DNA of 37,805 bases from SIG575 sp045632485 (GTDB lineage: Bacteria; Bacillota; Clostridia; Oscillospirales; Acutalibacteraceae): positions 1-37,805 of the forward strand of contig JAZQWT010000060.1 of NCBI GenBank assembly GCA_045632485.1, given 5' to 3'. Each line of letters begins with the position of its first letter. Position 1 is the first letter of the stretch. The position numbers and the translations under genes are program-made. The notes beneath the pieces were generated by a model that saw nothing but the letters and a program-made list of their open reading frames with translations, did no database searches and was not told the DNA's origin. Shown here in pieces: positions 15,613 through 23,270 of the stretch.

Positions 15613-16293
15613 TTAAGACACTTCCTTTATTTCTGCATTTTTTCTCAATTCAGCAAAATACAAATCGTACTTTTCTGTTTTTAATCTGTCTGCCGCCACA
15701 CTTTCATAATCAGAGGGTGTTACGGCTTCACCGCTGTTTTCAAGCTGAAAATTCATTTCTTTTATTTTTTCTTCTATTTCTTTTTCGGTGGGTTTAAGCT
15801 TTCCTTCAGCATAAATATTTTTAAGCTCCATCACACCGTTCTGGAAATAGTAGGTATAAAACTGAGACATTTTTATTGTCTTTATTCCCACAACGCCATC
15901 TTTGTTTTCGTTTTCTGCATTGAACAATTCAGCCTTTGTGCGAAGACCGTCAAAGGTTATATCTTCATAAATCCCCTCTTTACGCATTTCAATGAACTGA
16001 AGTTTTACCACAATACTTTCTTCCAATGCTTTTTCATAAAGTGCCTGCTCGGGAGTTTTTCCGTCAAATTCAGTCTGCCAGAAATCTTCCGTATATTTCA
16101 CATTGTATTTTTCAATATAATCGTTTAATAATTCAGCTTTGAATTTTCCTTTGAAATAATCGATTTCCTTCTGCATTACAGCTTCTCCGTTTACAGTCAC
16201 AACTGCAGATAAATCAGTTTTTTCTTCTTTTGCACAGGAAACAAACAGGATAAGCATTATAAAAGACAATAATAAAATCCTCTTTTTTTTCAC
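15613..16293 (-). CDS. SurA-N-like lipoprotein (possible foldase or chaperone)
   Basis: From the GTG at 16293 the product has 226 residues. It begins VKKKRILLLSFIMLILFVSC, a short lipoprotein signal ending in a lipobox cysteine at residue 20, so it should be lipid-anchored outside the membrane. The mature part (VVTVNGEAVMQKEIDYFKGK) resembles the N-terminal helical chaperone domain of SurA/PrsA foldases, but no parvulin domain follows. Helical, charged sequence makes up the rest. A longer frame to 16356 was rejected because AGGTGA lies before the GTG and the signal peptide begins there. It heads the operon with the C_GCAxxG_C_C protein and the C1 peptidase, and could assist folding of the exported peptidase (inference). 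Confidence 0.75.
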   Translation of the reverse strand: MKKKRILLLSFIMLILFVSCAKEEKTDLSAVVTVNGEAVMQKEIDYFKGKFKAELLNDYIEKYNVKYTEDFWQTEFDGKTPEQALYEKALEESIVVKLQFIEMRKEGIYEDITFDGLRTKAELFNAENENKDGVVGIKTIKMSQFYTYYFQNGVMELKNIYAEGKLKPTEKEIEEKIKEMNFQLENSGEAVTPSDYESVAADRLKTEKYDLYFAELRKNAEIKEVS

Positions 16294-16327
16294 ACAATCA
16301 CCTGCTTCCTCTATTATCATTGTCCAT

Positions 16328-16356
16328 ATTATACATAATACCATACCAAAAATCAA
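16328..16356 (-). promoter_or_regulatory. SigA-type promoter of the lipoprotein-peptidase operon
   Basis: On the minus strand, TTGATT (16351-16356) and TATAAT (16328-16333) are separated by 17 bases. It is back to back with the phosphoesterase promoter at 16366. Confidence 0.7.
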
Positions 16357-16365
16357 TATATTAAG

Positions 16366-16394
16366 TTGACAACACTATGGCAGAGGTATATAAT
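16366..16394 (+). promoter_or_regulatory. SigA-type promoter of the phosphoesterase-azlCD operon
   Basis: Perfect TTGACA (16366-16371) and TATAAT (16389-16394) are separated by 17 bases, 35 bases before the first phosphoesterase ATG. The -35 box is ten bases from the -35 box of the divergent operon. Confidence 0.85.
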
Positions 16395-16429
16395 TATTAC
16401 ATTATAAATGGAAAAGGAGATGAAGAATT

Positions 16430-17620
16430 ATGAAAAAATTCTTATCAATCATCATGGCAGTTATTCTCTGCCTGAGCGTTATGAGTGTTGGCGTAAGTGC
16501 AGCAGACGTTGCTGATAAAACACTTAAATTCAAAGCTGACGGTGAGTTTAAAATTATGCAGCTTGCAGACTTACAGGACACTTCATTTGCAACTCCCGCA
16601 ACATACGATTACATCAGAGCAATCGTAGCAGAAGAAGACCCCGACCTTATTGTTCTTACAGGTGACAACATTTCAGGCGGTACAGGCGATGCACTTACAG
16701 AATCAATTGCAAGAATGCAGGTAGAAAAAGCCATCGATAACACAATGTCTGTTTTTGAAGAACTCAGTATTCCTGTTGCAGTTGTTTTCGGCAACCATGA
16801 CGGAGAATCCCTTATTTCAAAATACGAACAGATGGCTATGTATCAGAGCTACGGCTGCTGTGTAGGTTTTGACGAAGGCGACAGCCTTTACGGTTGCGGC
16901 ACATATAACCTTCCCGTTTATTCATCTGACGGTGAAAAAATCGTTTACAACCTCTGGATGTTCGACTCAAATATGTACGATGATGTATACGGTGGTTATG
17001 ACTACGTTCACGAAGACCAGATTGAATGGTACGTAAACAAATCAAACGAACTCAAAGCACAGAATGGAGGACAGGTTGTTCCTTCAATGGCATTCCAGCA
17101 CATCATTGTTAACGAAATTTACGATGCACTTGTTGAAGTTCCCGAAGGTACTCCCAACTCAATCAAATACGGTGAAAAATGGCTCGGTCTCCCTGAAGGC
17201 GTTGAAGGTAATTTAGGTGAAGGCCCCTGCCCCGGTACACAGGATTCACAGCAGTTTGAAAAAATGGTTGAACAGGGCGACGTTAAAGCAATGTTCTTCG
17301 GTCACGACCACGTAAACGTATTTAAAATTCCTTATCAGGGTATTGATATCGTAAACTCACCTACATCAGGCTTCGGTTCATACGGTAACAAAGAAACACG
17401 CGGTGTAAGAATCATCACAATCAACGAAAACGATACTTCAACATACGAAACAAAGGTTATTAACTACTATGAAAAATTTGCTGTTAATGATGCTGAAGTA
17501 TGTCGTTACCTTATGTGTGAAGGTGACGTATGGAATGCAATCCGTTATCTCTTCATTTCTTCAAAACTCGGTATATCTTTCTTTGATGCTTTCTATGAAA
17601 TTCTTTGTCTTATTTTCTGA
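16430..17620 (+). CDS. Secreted calcineurin-like metallophosphoesterase, tandem copy 1
   Basis: The 396-residue exported protein has a signal peptide ending near VSAAD (residue 25). The dimetal phosphoesterase motifs are in order: LADLQD (Asp47, with Gln49 where His is usual), LTGDNISGG (Asp79), FGNHDGES (Asn122, His123), AFQHI (His224) and FFGHDHVN (His292, His294). The fold resembles the Dcr2/PAP29-like branch (KIMQLADLQD, VVFGNHD), which hydrolyses phosphate esters. The last 40 residues are hydrophobic and aromatic (AIRYLF, FFDAFYEILCLIF), with no sortase motif. AAAGGAGA precedes the ATG. It is the first of three paralogs transcribed together; the next frame starts 22 bases after its stop. 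The substrate is unknown. Confidence 0.9.
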   Translation: MKKFLSIIMAVILCLSVMSVGVSAADVADKTLKFKADGEFKIMQLADLQDTSFATPATYDYIRAIVAEEDPDLIVLTGDNISGGTGDALTESIARMQVEKAIDNTMSVFEELSIPVAVVFGNHDGESLISKYEQMAMYQSYGCCVGFDEGDSLYGCGTYNLPVYSSDGEKIVYNLWMFDSNMYDDVYGGYDYVHEDQIEWYVNKSNELKAQNGGQVVPSMAFQHIIVNEIYDALVEVPEGTPNSIKYGEKWLGLPEGVEGNLGEGPCPGTQDSQQFEKMVEQGDVKAMFFGHDHVNVFKIPYQGIDIVNSPTSGFGSYGNKETRGVRIITINENDTSTYETKVINYYEKFAVNDAEVCRYLMCEGDVWNAIRYLFISSKLGISFFDAFYEILCLIF

Positions 17621-17642
17621 TTGACTGATGGAGAGTTATAAA

Positions 17643-18773
17643 ATGAGCAAAAAAATATTATCAGTTATTTTTGCACTTGTTCTTGTTTTGTCTGTATTTT
17701 CTGTCAGCGCAGGTGCTGTAACAGAAAACACAGCAACACTCAGCTTCAATAACGACGGTTCATTCAAAATGATGCTCGTTGCAGATATACAGGATGACCA
17801 CCATCTTATCCCTGCGACACTTGATTATTTTGAAATGGCTATGGAAACAGAAAAGCCTGATATTATCATCCTTCTCGGTGATAATATCAGCGGTGTTCCC
17901 AGCGATTTCAAGAACATTGAAAAAGCACGTAAAAACACTGCAAAGGCAATTGACTGCTATATGTCTTTCTTTGAAGAAAAAGGCATTCCTGTTGCTATGG
18001 TTTTCGGCAACCACGATACTGAAAACGAAGTAACAAAAGAAGAACAGATGCAGATGTATATGTCCTACGACTGTTGTCTTGCAATAGATGAAGGGGAAGA
18101 AGTTTCAGGTTGCGGTACATATAACATTCCCGTACTTTCTTCCGACGGCACAAGAACTGCTTTCAATCTCTGGTTCTTTGATTCATATCTTCATGATGCA
18201 GACAAAGGCATTTCAGATAACATACAGCAGAATCAGATCGACTGGTACGTAAAAAAATCAAACGAGCTTAAAGAAGGCAACGGCGGAAAGCCTGTTGATT
18301 CTTTTGCTTTCCAGCACATTATGCCAAAAGAAATTCTGGAAGCTGAAATTTTAAGCGGTGAAACAAACGAGCCTCCCAGTCCTTCTTCAGGTGAAGCTCT
18401 TCAGGTTCCCGCAATGCTCGAGCAAGACGACGTAAGAGCAATCTTCTTCGGTCACGACCACGTAAATACTTACGTAGCCGATTACAAGGGCTTACACCTT
18501 GTAAATGCTCCTACATCAGGCTTCGGCTCATACGGCGATTATAACAGAGGTTTAAGATTCGTTACAATAAACGAAAAAGATACCTCAACTTACGAAACTT
18601 ATATTATCAACTATTTCGAAACATATTGCACAGACGAATTTTCACGTTGCAGATATTATGTGAATTCAAGTATTTCGCCTGTTCTCAATGGCCTTAAATA
18701 CCTTTTCATGGCACCTTTCCACGGTGTATCACCTTTTACTGCAATATATGAAATCTTCTGCATGGTATCATAA
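17643..18773 (+). CDS. Secreted calcineurin-like metallophosphoesterase, tandem copy 2
   Basis: The 376-residue paralog begins with a signal peptide (MSKKILSVIFALVLVLSVFS, cleavage near SAGA). The motifs are VADIQDDH (again DxQ), LLGDNISG, FGNHDTEN, AFQHI and FFGHDHVN. Compared with its neighbours it has lost most of the loop before the final metal motif (the stretch with KWLGLPEG in copy 1 and KFLALPEN in copy 3), making it the shortest. The tail is again hydrophobic (LNGLKYLF, FTAIYEIFCMVS). An upstream in-frame ATG at 17628 exists, but the ATG at 17643 has GGAGAG seven bases before it and gives a standard signal peptide. It is clearly a duplicate of copies 1 and 3; the substrate is unknown. 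Confidence 0.9.
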   Translation: MSKKILSVIFALVLVLSVFSVSAGAVTENTATLSFNNDGSFKMMLVADIQDDHHLIPATLDYFEMAMETEKPDIIILLGDNISGVPSDFKNIEKARKNTAKAIDCYMSFFEEKGIPVAMVFGNHDTENEVTKEEQMQMYMSYDCCLAIDEGEEVSGCGTYNIPVLSSDGTRTAFNLWFFDSYLHDADKGISDNIQQNQIDWYVKKSNELKEGNGGKPVDSFAFQHIMPKEILEAEILSGETNEPPSPSSGEALQVPAMLEQDDVRAIFFGHDHVNTYVADYKGLHLVNAPTSGFGSYGDYNRGLRFVTINEKDTSTYETYIINYFETYCTDEFSRCRYYVNSSISPVLNGLKYLFMAPFHGVSPFTAIYEIFCMVS

Positions 18774-18795
18774 AATCAAAGGAGGGAATACCCCG

Positions 18796-19959
18796 ATGAA
18801 AAAAATATTATCAATTATTCTTGCCGCTACTTTGTGTTTCAGCATAGCAGTGATTTCACCTTGTGCAGAAGCATCAGCGGAAACAAGCCTTACATTTAAT
18901 TCTGATGGTTCTTTTAAAATAATTCAGGTTGCTGACCTGCAGGATACTGCTAACCCTTCAAAAAAAGCACTTGAATACATAAAAGAAATTGCAGAAGATG
19001 AAAAGCCTGATTTGTTTATCCTTACAGGTGATAATATTTCAGACTCCGTTGCAAGAGGCTTCACAAAAGCTCATTCTGTAAAAAAAGTAAGAAAAGCCAT
19101 TGACGCTTTTATGTCTGTTTTTGAAGAAATCGGTGTTCCCGTTGCTGTTGTTTTCGGTAACCACGATGCGGAAGGTTTTGTTTCAAAGGAAGAGCAAACG
19201 GCAATCTATAACGAATATGACTGCTGTATTGCAATAGATGAAGGCGAAAAAATTTCCGGATGCGGCACATACAATCTGCCGATTCTTTCTTCAGACAAAA
19301 GCAGAATCGTATACAATCTCTGGCTTTTTGACTCAAACATGTATGACCCTCTGGCTGACGGATACGACCACGTACACGAAGACCAGATTGACTGGTATGT
19401 CGAAAAATCAAATGAGCTTAAAGCTCTCAACGGCGGAAACCCCGTTCCTTCAATGGTTTTCCAGCATATCGTTGTAGGAGAAATTTTCAACGCTCTTGTT
19501 GAATCAGAAGAAGGCGCTCCCAACGCAGTACAGGTAGGTGACAAATTCCTTGCACTTCCTGAAAACGCAACAGGCTCTTTGCTCGAACGTCCCGCTGCAC
19601 CTGCACGCGACAGTATGCAGTTTGAAAAAATGTTAGAGCAGGGCGATGTTAAAGCAATGTTCTTCGGACACGACCATAAAAACGATTTCGTTGTACCGTA
19701 TATGGGAATTGACCTTAGCACTACTCCTGCTGCAGGCTTCGGCGGATATGGTGCAGATAACAGAGGTGTGCGTGTAATAGTTCTTGATGAAAACAACACT
19801 GACACATACGAAACAGAAACAATCCACTACCTTGAAACATATTGTACAGAGCCCCTTGAAGTGATGCTCTATCACATCCAAGGTCTTAAATATATCTGGG
19901 ATATGTTTATTATGGGACTTACTATTCCCGTAAAATCTTTTATACATCTGATTAGTTAA
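18796..19959 (+). CDS. Secreted calcineurin-like metallophosphoesterase, tandem copy 3
   Basis: The 387-residue third paralog has a signal peptide (MKKILSIILAATLCFSIAVI, cleavage near ASA). The motifs are VADLQDTA (DxQ), LTGDNISD, FGNHDAEG, VFQHI and FFGHDHKND. It is closest to copy 1 through the middle (LWLFDSNMYDPLADGYDHVHEDQI and the KFLALPEN loop). The C-terminal tail is hydrophobic (LKYIWDMFIMGL, VKSFIHLIS). A frame opening at 18688 inside copy 2 was rejected; GGAGGG at 18781-18786 sets the ATG at 18796. It is followed by azlC after 20 bases with no terminator. Confidence 0.9.
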   Translation: MKKILSIILAATLCFSIAVISPCAEASAETSLTFNSDGSFKIIQVADLQDTANPSKKALEYIKEIAEDEKPDLFILTGDNISDSVARGFTKAHSVKKVRKAIDAFMSVFEEIGVPVAVVFGNHDAEGFVSKEEQTAIYNEYDCCIAIDEGEKISGCGTYNLPILSSDKSRIVYNLWLFDSNMYDPLADGYDHVHEDQIDWYVEKSNELKALNGGNPVPSMVFQHIVVGEIFNALVESEEGAPNAVQVGDKFLALPENATGSLLERPAAPARDSMQFEKMLEQGDVKAMFFGHDHKNDFVVPYMGIDLSTTPAAGFGGYGADNRGVRVIVLDENNTDTYETETIHYLETYCTEPLEVMLYHIQGLKYIWDMFIMGLTIPVKSFIHLIS

Positions 19960-19979
19960 AACCATAAGGGGTAAAAACG

Positions 19980-20699
19980 TTGAAACGCGAAAACAAACAA
20001 GCATTTAAAAAAGGTATAAGAAATGGTATCCCAATTGCTCTGGGTTATTTTGCTGTGGCATTCACGTTAGGAATTGCCGCTGCAAATGCAGGTCTTACCG
20101 CTTTTCAGGCAACCCTTGCAAGTCTCACAAACAACGCATCAGCCGGCGAATACGCCGGCTTTGCAGTTATCGCTGAAAACTCAGGTTACCTTACAATGAT
20201 GGTAATGCAGATTGTTGCCAATGCAAGATATCTGCTTATGAGCTTTGCAATGAGCCAGAAAATTCCCCAGGATATGAAGCTTCATCACAGACTTCTTGTA
20301 GCTTTTGATCTGACAGATGAAATTTTCGGAATTTCTATTGCAGAACCGGGCAAGCTCAACCCATATTTTTCATACGGTGCATTTTCTGTTGCCATCCCCG
20401 GATGGTCGCTCGGCACATTGCTCGGCGTCATAATGGGTAACGTTTTACCTGCAAATATTGTAAGTGCATTAAGCGTTGGACTTTTCGGTATGTTTATTGC
20501 CATAGTAGTGCCACCCGCTAAACAGAATAAAGTTCTTCTCGGAATAGTTCTGTTTTCAATGGCTGCAAGTTTTGCGTTTTATAAAATACCTGTTTTCGAT
20601 GGAATTTCATCAGGCACCAAAACAATTATTCTCACGGTTGTGATTGCTCTTTTAGCGGCAATTTTCTTCCCCGTAAAGGAGGATGAAAACAATGAGTAA
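19980..20699 (+). CDS. azlC: AzlC-family branched-chain amino acid exporter, large subunit
   Basis: The 239-residue membrane protein is the larger partner of the AzlC-AzlD permease, which exports branched-chain amino acids and analogues. The family start GIPIALGYFAVAFTLG is present, followed by SLTNNASAGEYAGF, QIVANARYLLMSFAMSQKI and several hydrophobic helices. The start is a TTG at 19980 with AAGGGG eight bases upstream; no ATG is available before the conserved region. The coding sequence overlaps azlD by eight bases. It lies downstream of three phosphoesterases on an apparently shared transcript, an unexpected functional pairing. Confidence 0.92.
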   Translation: MKRENKQAFKKGIRNGIPIALGYFAVAFTLGIAAANAGLTAFQATLASLTNNASAGEYAGFAVIAENSGYLTMMVMQIVANARYLLMSFAMSQKIPQDMKLHHRLLVAFDLTDEIFGISIAEPGKLNPYFSYGAFSVAIPGWSLGTLLGVIMGNVLPANIVSALSVGLFGMFIAIVVPPAKQNKVLLGIVLFSMAASFAFYKIPVFDGISSGTKTIILTVVIALLAAIFFPVKEDENNE

Positions 20700-21000
20700 T
20701 AATGTGTATATATACATCGGAATAATGGCTCTTGTAACATATCTTATGAGAGTTCTTCCTATGACGATTTTCAGAAAAGAAATCAAAAATAAAACAATAC
20801 GCTCATTCCTCTATTACGTACCCTATGTTACATTGACCGTTATGACTTTTCCTGCAATTTTAGAAGCAACAGGAAGTATGTGGTCAGGTCTGGCGGCACT
20901 TGTTATAGGCGTGTTAATAGCGTGGAAAGGCGGAAGTCTGCTGATTGTTTCAGTTGCTTCCTGCGTAGTTGTTTTCCTGCTTGAAATGTTTATAATCTGA
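20692..21000 (+). CDS. azlD: AzlD-family branched-chain amino acid exporter, small subunit
   Basis: The 102-residue membrane protein has the usual AzlD size and about four hydrophobic segments, with the family signature YLMRVLPMTIFRKEIKN and YVPYVTLTVMTFPAI. The ATG at 20692 is preferred over one at 20683 because AAGGAGG at 20676-20682 leaves a nine-base spacing to it. It overlaps the azlC stop and is the last gene before a strong terminator. Confidence 0.92.
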   Translation: MSNNVYIYIGIMALVTYLMRVLPMTIFRKEIKNKTIRSFLYYVPYVTLTVMTFPAILEATGSMWSGLAALVIGVLIAWKGGSLLIVSVASCVVVFLLEMFII

Positions 21001-21022
21001 GATTATATTGTGTAATATAGCA

Positions 21023-21057
21023 AAATGCTCCACTTTCATTAAGTGGAGCATTTGTTT
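21023..21057. terminator. Bidirectional intrinsic terminator
   Basis: A perfect 13-bp stem AAATGCTCCACTT (21023-21035) / AAGTGGAGCATTT (21041-21053) is followed by GTTTTT. It separates the convergent azlD and Cys-rich genes. Confidence 0.9.
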
Positions 21058-21498
21058 TTATCTTTTTTTATACATAACGAGTTCTGCATCTTTGCCGTTT
21101 TCGCCATATGTGCAAACCAACAGAAAATCAAGTCCTGCAATAACACCGTAACATCTGTCTGAACTGAATTCACACTCAAGCTGATTACCAAGATAAATAC
21201 TGTCATCATCTAAAAATTTTACTTTTTCTCCGCCGGGAAGAGTATATTCTAAATTAACAAAGCTTCCCGCAAGTGCATTCAGTTTTTTAACTTTTGGCAT
21301 TCCCGGAATTTTCAGCTCATTAAATTCATCTGCAATTTTCTCTTTAAATTGACAGAAGTTTTCCTCACCACCCGTTTTTATGTACTGTGCGATAAAACAC
21401 TGTTTCCCGAAAGGACAACCGTTTGTTTCAGCACATCCGTTACATTTTTCTTTCATTAAACATTCTTCACAGTTCACTTTACAGATTGACTTATTCAT
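21058..21498 (-). CDS. Cys-rich DUF3795-like protein
   Basis: The 146-residue protein has eight cysteines in its first 50 residues (SICKVNCEECLMKEKCNGC, then GCPFGKQCF and ENFCQF), an arrangement like zinc or iron-sulfur binding DUF3795-type proteins. The C-terminal two thirds are beta-rich (LEYTLPGGEKVKFLDDD, GVIAGLDFLLVCTYG) without a recognised family. There is no signal peptide. A TTG nine bases upstream extends the frame, but the ATG at 21498 has AAGGAG at the correct distance. The gene stands alone between two terminators. Function unknown. Confidence 0.75.
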   Translation of the reverse strand: MNKSICKVNCEECLMKEKCNGCAETNGCPFGKQCFIAQYIKTGGEENFCQFKEKIADEFNELKIPGMPKVKKLNALAGSFVNLEYTLPGGEKVKFLDDDSIYLGNQLECEFSSDRCYGVIAGLDFLLVCTYGENGKDAELVMYKKR

Positions 21499-21532
21499 AA
21501 ATATCAACTCCTTATATATTTAATACACCAAA

Positions 21533-21600
21533 AACAATAAAAAAACAAGACTTGAAAATTTTATGATTCTGTGGTAATAGAACGCAAATTTCAAGTCTTG
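21533..21600 (-). terminator. Intrinsic terminator with long loop
   Basis: The arms CAAGACTTGAAA (21546-21557) and TTTCAAGTCTTG (21589-21600) form a 12-bp stem with a 31-base loop; on the minus strand a T run follows. It lies just after the stop of the phosphoesterase gene at 21608. Confidence 0.75.
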
Positions 21601-21607
21601 AATTTTG

Positions 21608-23257
21608 TTATGGCTGTTCAAACAAGGGAATACTTTCTTCTTCGTGTTCCCAGAACATAAAGTTGTTGTGTTCAACATATACGCAACGGTAACCATAAAT
21701 TGCAGATGCACTGAATGCAGGTACATAAAGAAGATTTCTCATGCCTCTGAAAACAGGAGCATCAAGCTTCACTTCTTCTCCGTTATCAACAACTGCAATA
21801 TCGCTGCCTTCGGTGAAAGTCACTTTCTTTCCGTAAATGCCAAGAGTCATTTTACCTTCTTCTTTAGCAACGTAACCGCCGACACTCTGAAGAACAATTG
21901 AAAGAGGAGCAAACCAGATTCCGTCTTTCTTTACAGGGAAAGCATCTACACCGCCAAGACCTGCGAGCATTCCCTTATATACCATTCTGGGATGTCTCTC
22001 AAGGTAAACGGGAGGCATTGCGTAAGGAAGAATTTCATCTTTTTCTTTATCGATAATAACCTGGTCAATAATATCTGCTTCTATATCGTCTCCGAGACCA
22101 AGGTAAGATGTTATTTTCATTTTCTTTCCGTCAACTTCAAAGAGAGCAAATGAAGGACGGCCTTCAATTTCCTGAGGATAGAAAGCAGCATGGAAGATAC
22201 TCTGCTGTGAGTTGCATCCGGGAGCACCGCCGCCTGCATTTGAAAGCATATAGTGAATTGTGCCCTGTGACGGTTTTGAATAAATTGCGTCATTCTTTAT
22301 GGGGAAGCTTCTTGAGAAATTATGCTCGTGACCTGCAAGCATAATATCACACATATCAACGCCTTCTCTCATCCACGGGAATGCATCGAAATTGTGTCCT
22401 GCAGGGTTTGAATAATAAATGGGGAAATGGTATGTACCGATTTTCCATGTTTTGTCAGTTGCAGATAAATCTTCTTTAATCCATTCGCCTACTTCGTCAG
22501 GACCGTTGATACCCATAACACAGACATGCACATTACCATAGTCAAAAGAATAGTTTTCTGTTTTCCAGATTCCGGGACCGTTATCGGGGTAAGCCATTTT
22601 AAACTGGGTATTGAAGAATTCTGCAGGTTCTGCATAATATCTGCCTTCGCCTGTTTCATAATTTTTGAAACCACGGTTATCGTGGTTGCCGAGAGTCATC
22701 ATAAGAGGACGGTATTCCATTATACCCTCCATGCCTTTGAGTGCACCGTTCCACTGCACAACGTGCTGACCGCAGTCAGTGTTGTCACCGCCTGTTACAA
22801 TAAACTTCACTTCAGGATGTTTTCTTAAAATTTCTTTGATGAAAGCGTTAATTTTTGAATAATCCTGTCTGTGGAAATTACCCTGCTGCTGGTCGGAAAT
22901 TGCAACAAAAGTAAATTTCTCAAGATTTTCTTCTGCTGTTGTGAAGAAATATTCTTCACTTCTGTTTTTTTTGTCACCGCAAGTATAAAAATATTTTGTA
23001 CCGGGTTTCAGATTATCTGCAATTGCAGTGTGAATATAACTTTCATCAAGGTCGCTTTTGAAAACAAGATTTTCTGAATCTTTTCTTACAACATTTTCTG
23101 TGTTTTCTTCTCTGTATTCTATGTAACCTGTTTCTGCAGACATATCTGTTCTCCAGGTAATCGCCATCTGCTTTGTTGCATCTCCGTTGATTGAAAGCAT
23201 AATATGGTCAGGTTTCTCTGTGGGGAAGCCTGCAGGTTTTGTGTTTAAATCTGCCAT
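21608..23257 (-). CDS. Purple-acid-phosphatase-like metallophosphoesterase without signal peptide
   Basis: The 549-residue protein has an N-terminal fibronectin-like domain (about 14-107, IMLSINGDATKQMAITWRTD) as in purple acid phosphatases. The metallophosphoesterase domain follows: AISDQQQGN (Asp122), VTGGDNTDCG, TLGNHDNRG (Asn191, His192), TYHFPIYYS and LAGHEHNFSR. Motif I is DxQ and lacks the Tyr typical of true purple acid phosphatases. The last 110 residues resemble the copper-amine-oxidase-N-like wall-associated stalk domain (GIWFAPLSIVLQSVGG, NLLYVPAFSASAIYG). The ATG at 23257, with AAAGGAG before it, yields no signal peptide, nor does the longer frame to 23290, odd for a protein with extracellular-type domains. 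It begins 13 bases after the LCP gene, so they form an operon. Confidence 0.85.
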   Translation of the reverse strand: MADLNTKPAGFPTEKPDHIMLSINGDATKQMAITWRTDMSAETGYIEYREENTENVVRKDSENLVFKSDLDESYIHTAIADNLKPGTKYFYTCGDKKNRSEEYFFTTAEENLEKFTFVAISDQQQGNFHRQDYSKINAFIKEILRKHPEVKFIVTGGDNTDCGQHVVQWNGALKGMEGIMEYRPLMMTLGNHDNRGFKNYETGEGRYYAEPAEFFNTQFKMAYPDNGPGIWKTENYSFDYGNVHVCVMGINGPDEVGEWIKEDLSATDKTWKIGTYHFPIYYSNPAGHNFDAFPWMREGVDMCDIMLAGHEHNFSRSFPIKNDAIYSKPSQGTIHYMLSNAGGGAPGCNSQQSIFHAAFYPQEIEGRPSFALFEVDGKKMKITSYLGLGDDIEADIIDQVIIDKEKDEILPYAMPPVYLERHPRMVYKGMLAGLGGVDAFPVKKDGIWFAPLSIVLQSVGGYVAKEEGKMTLGIYGKKVTFTEGSDIAVVDNGEEVKLDAPVFRGMRNLLYVPAFSASAIYGYRCVYVEHNNFMFWEHEEESIPLFEQP

Positions 23258-23270
23258 TGTTATATCTCCT

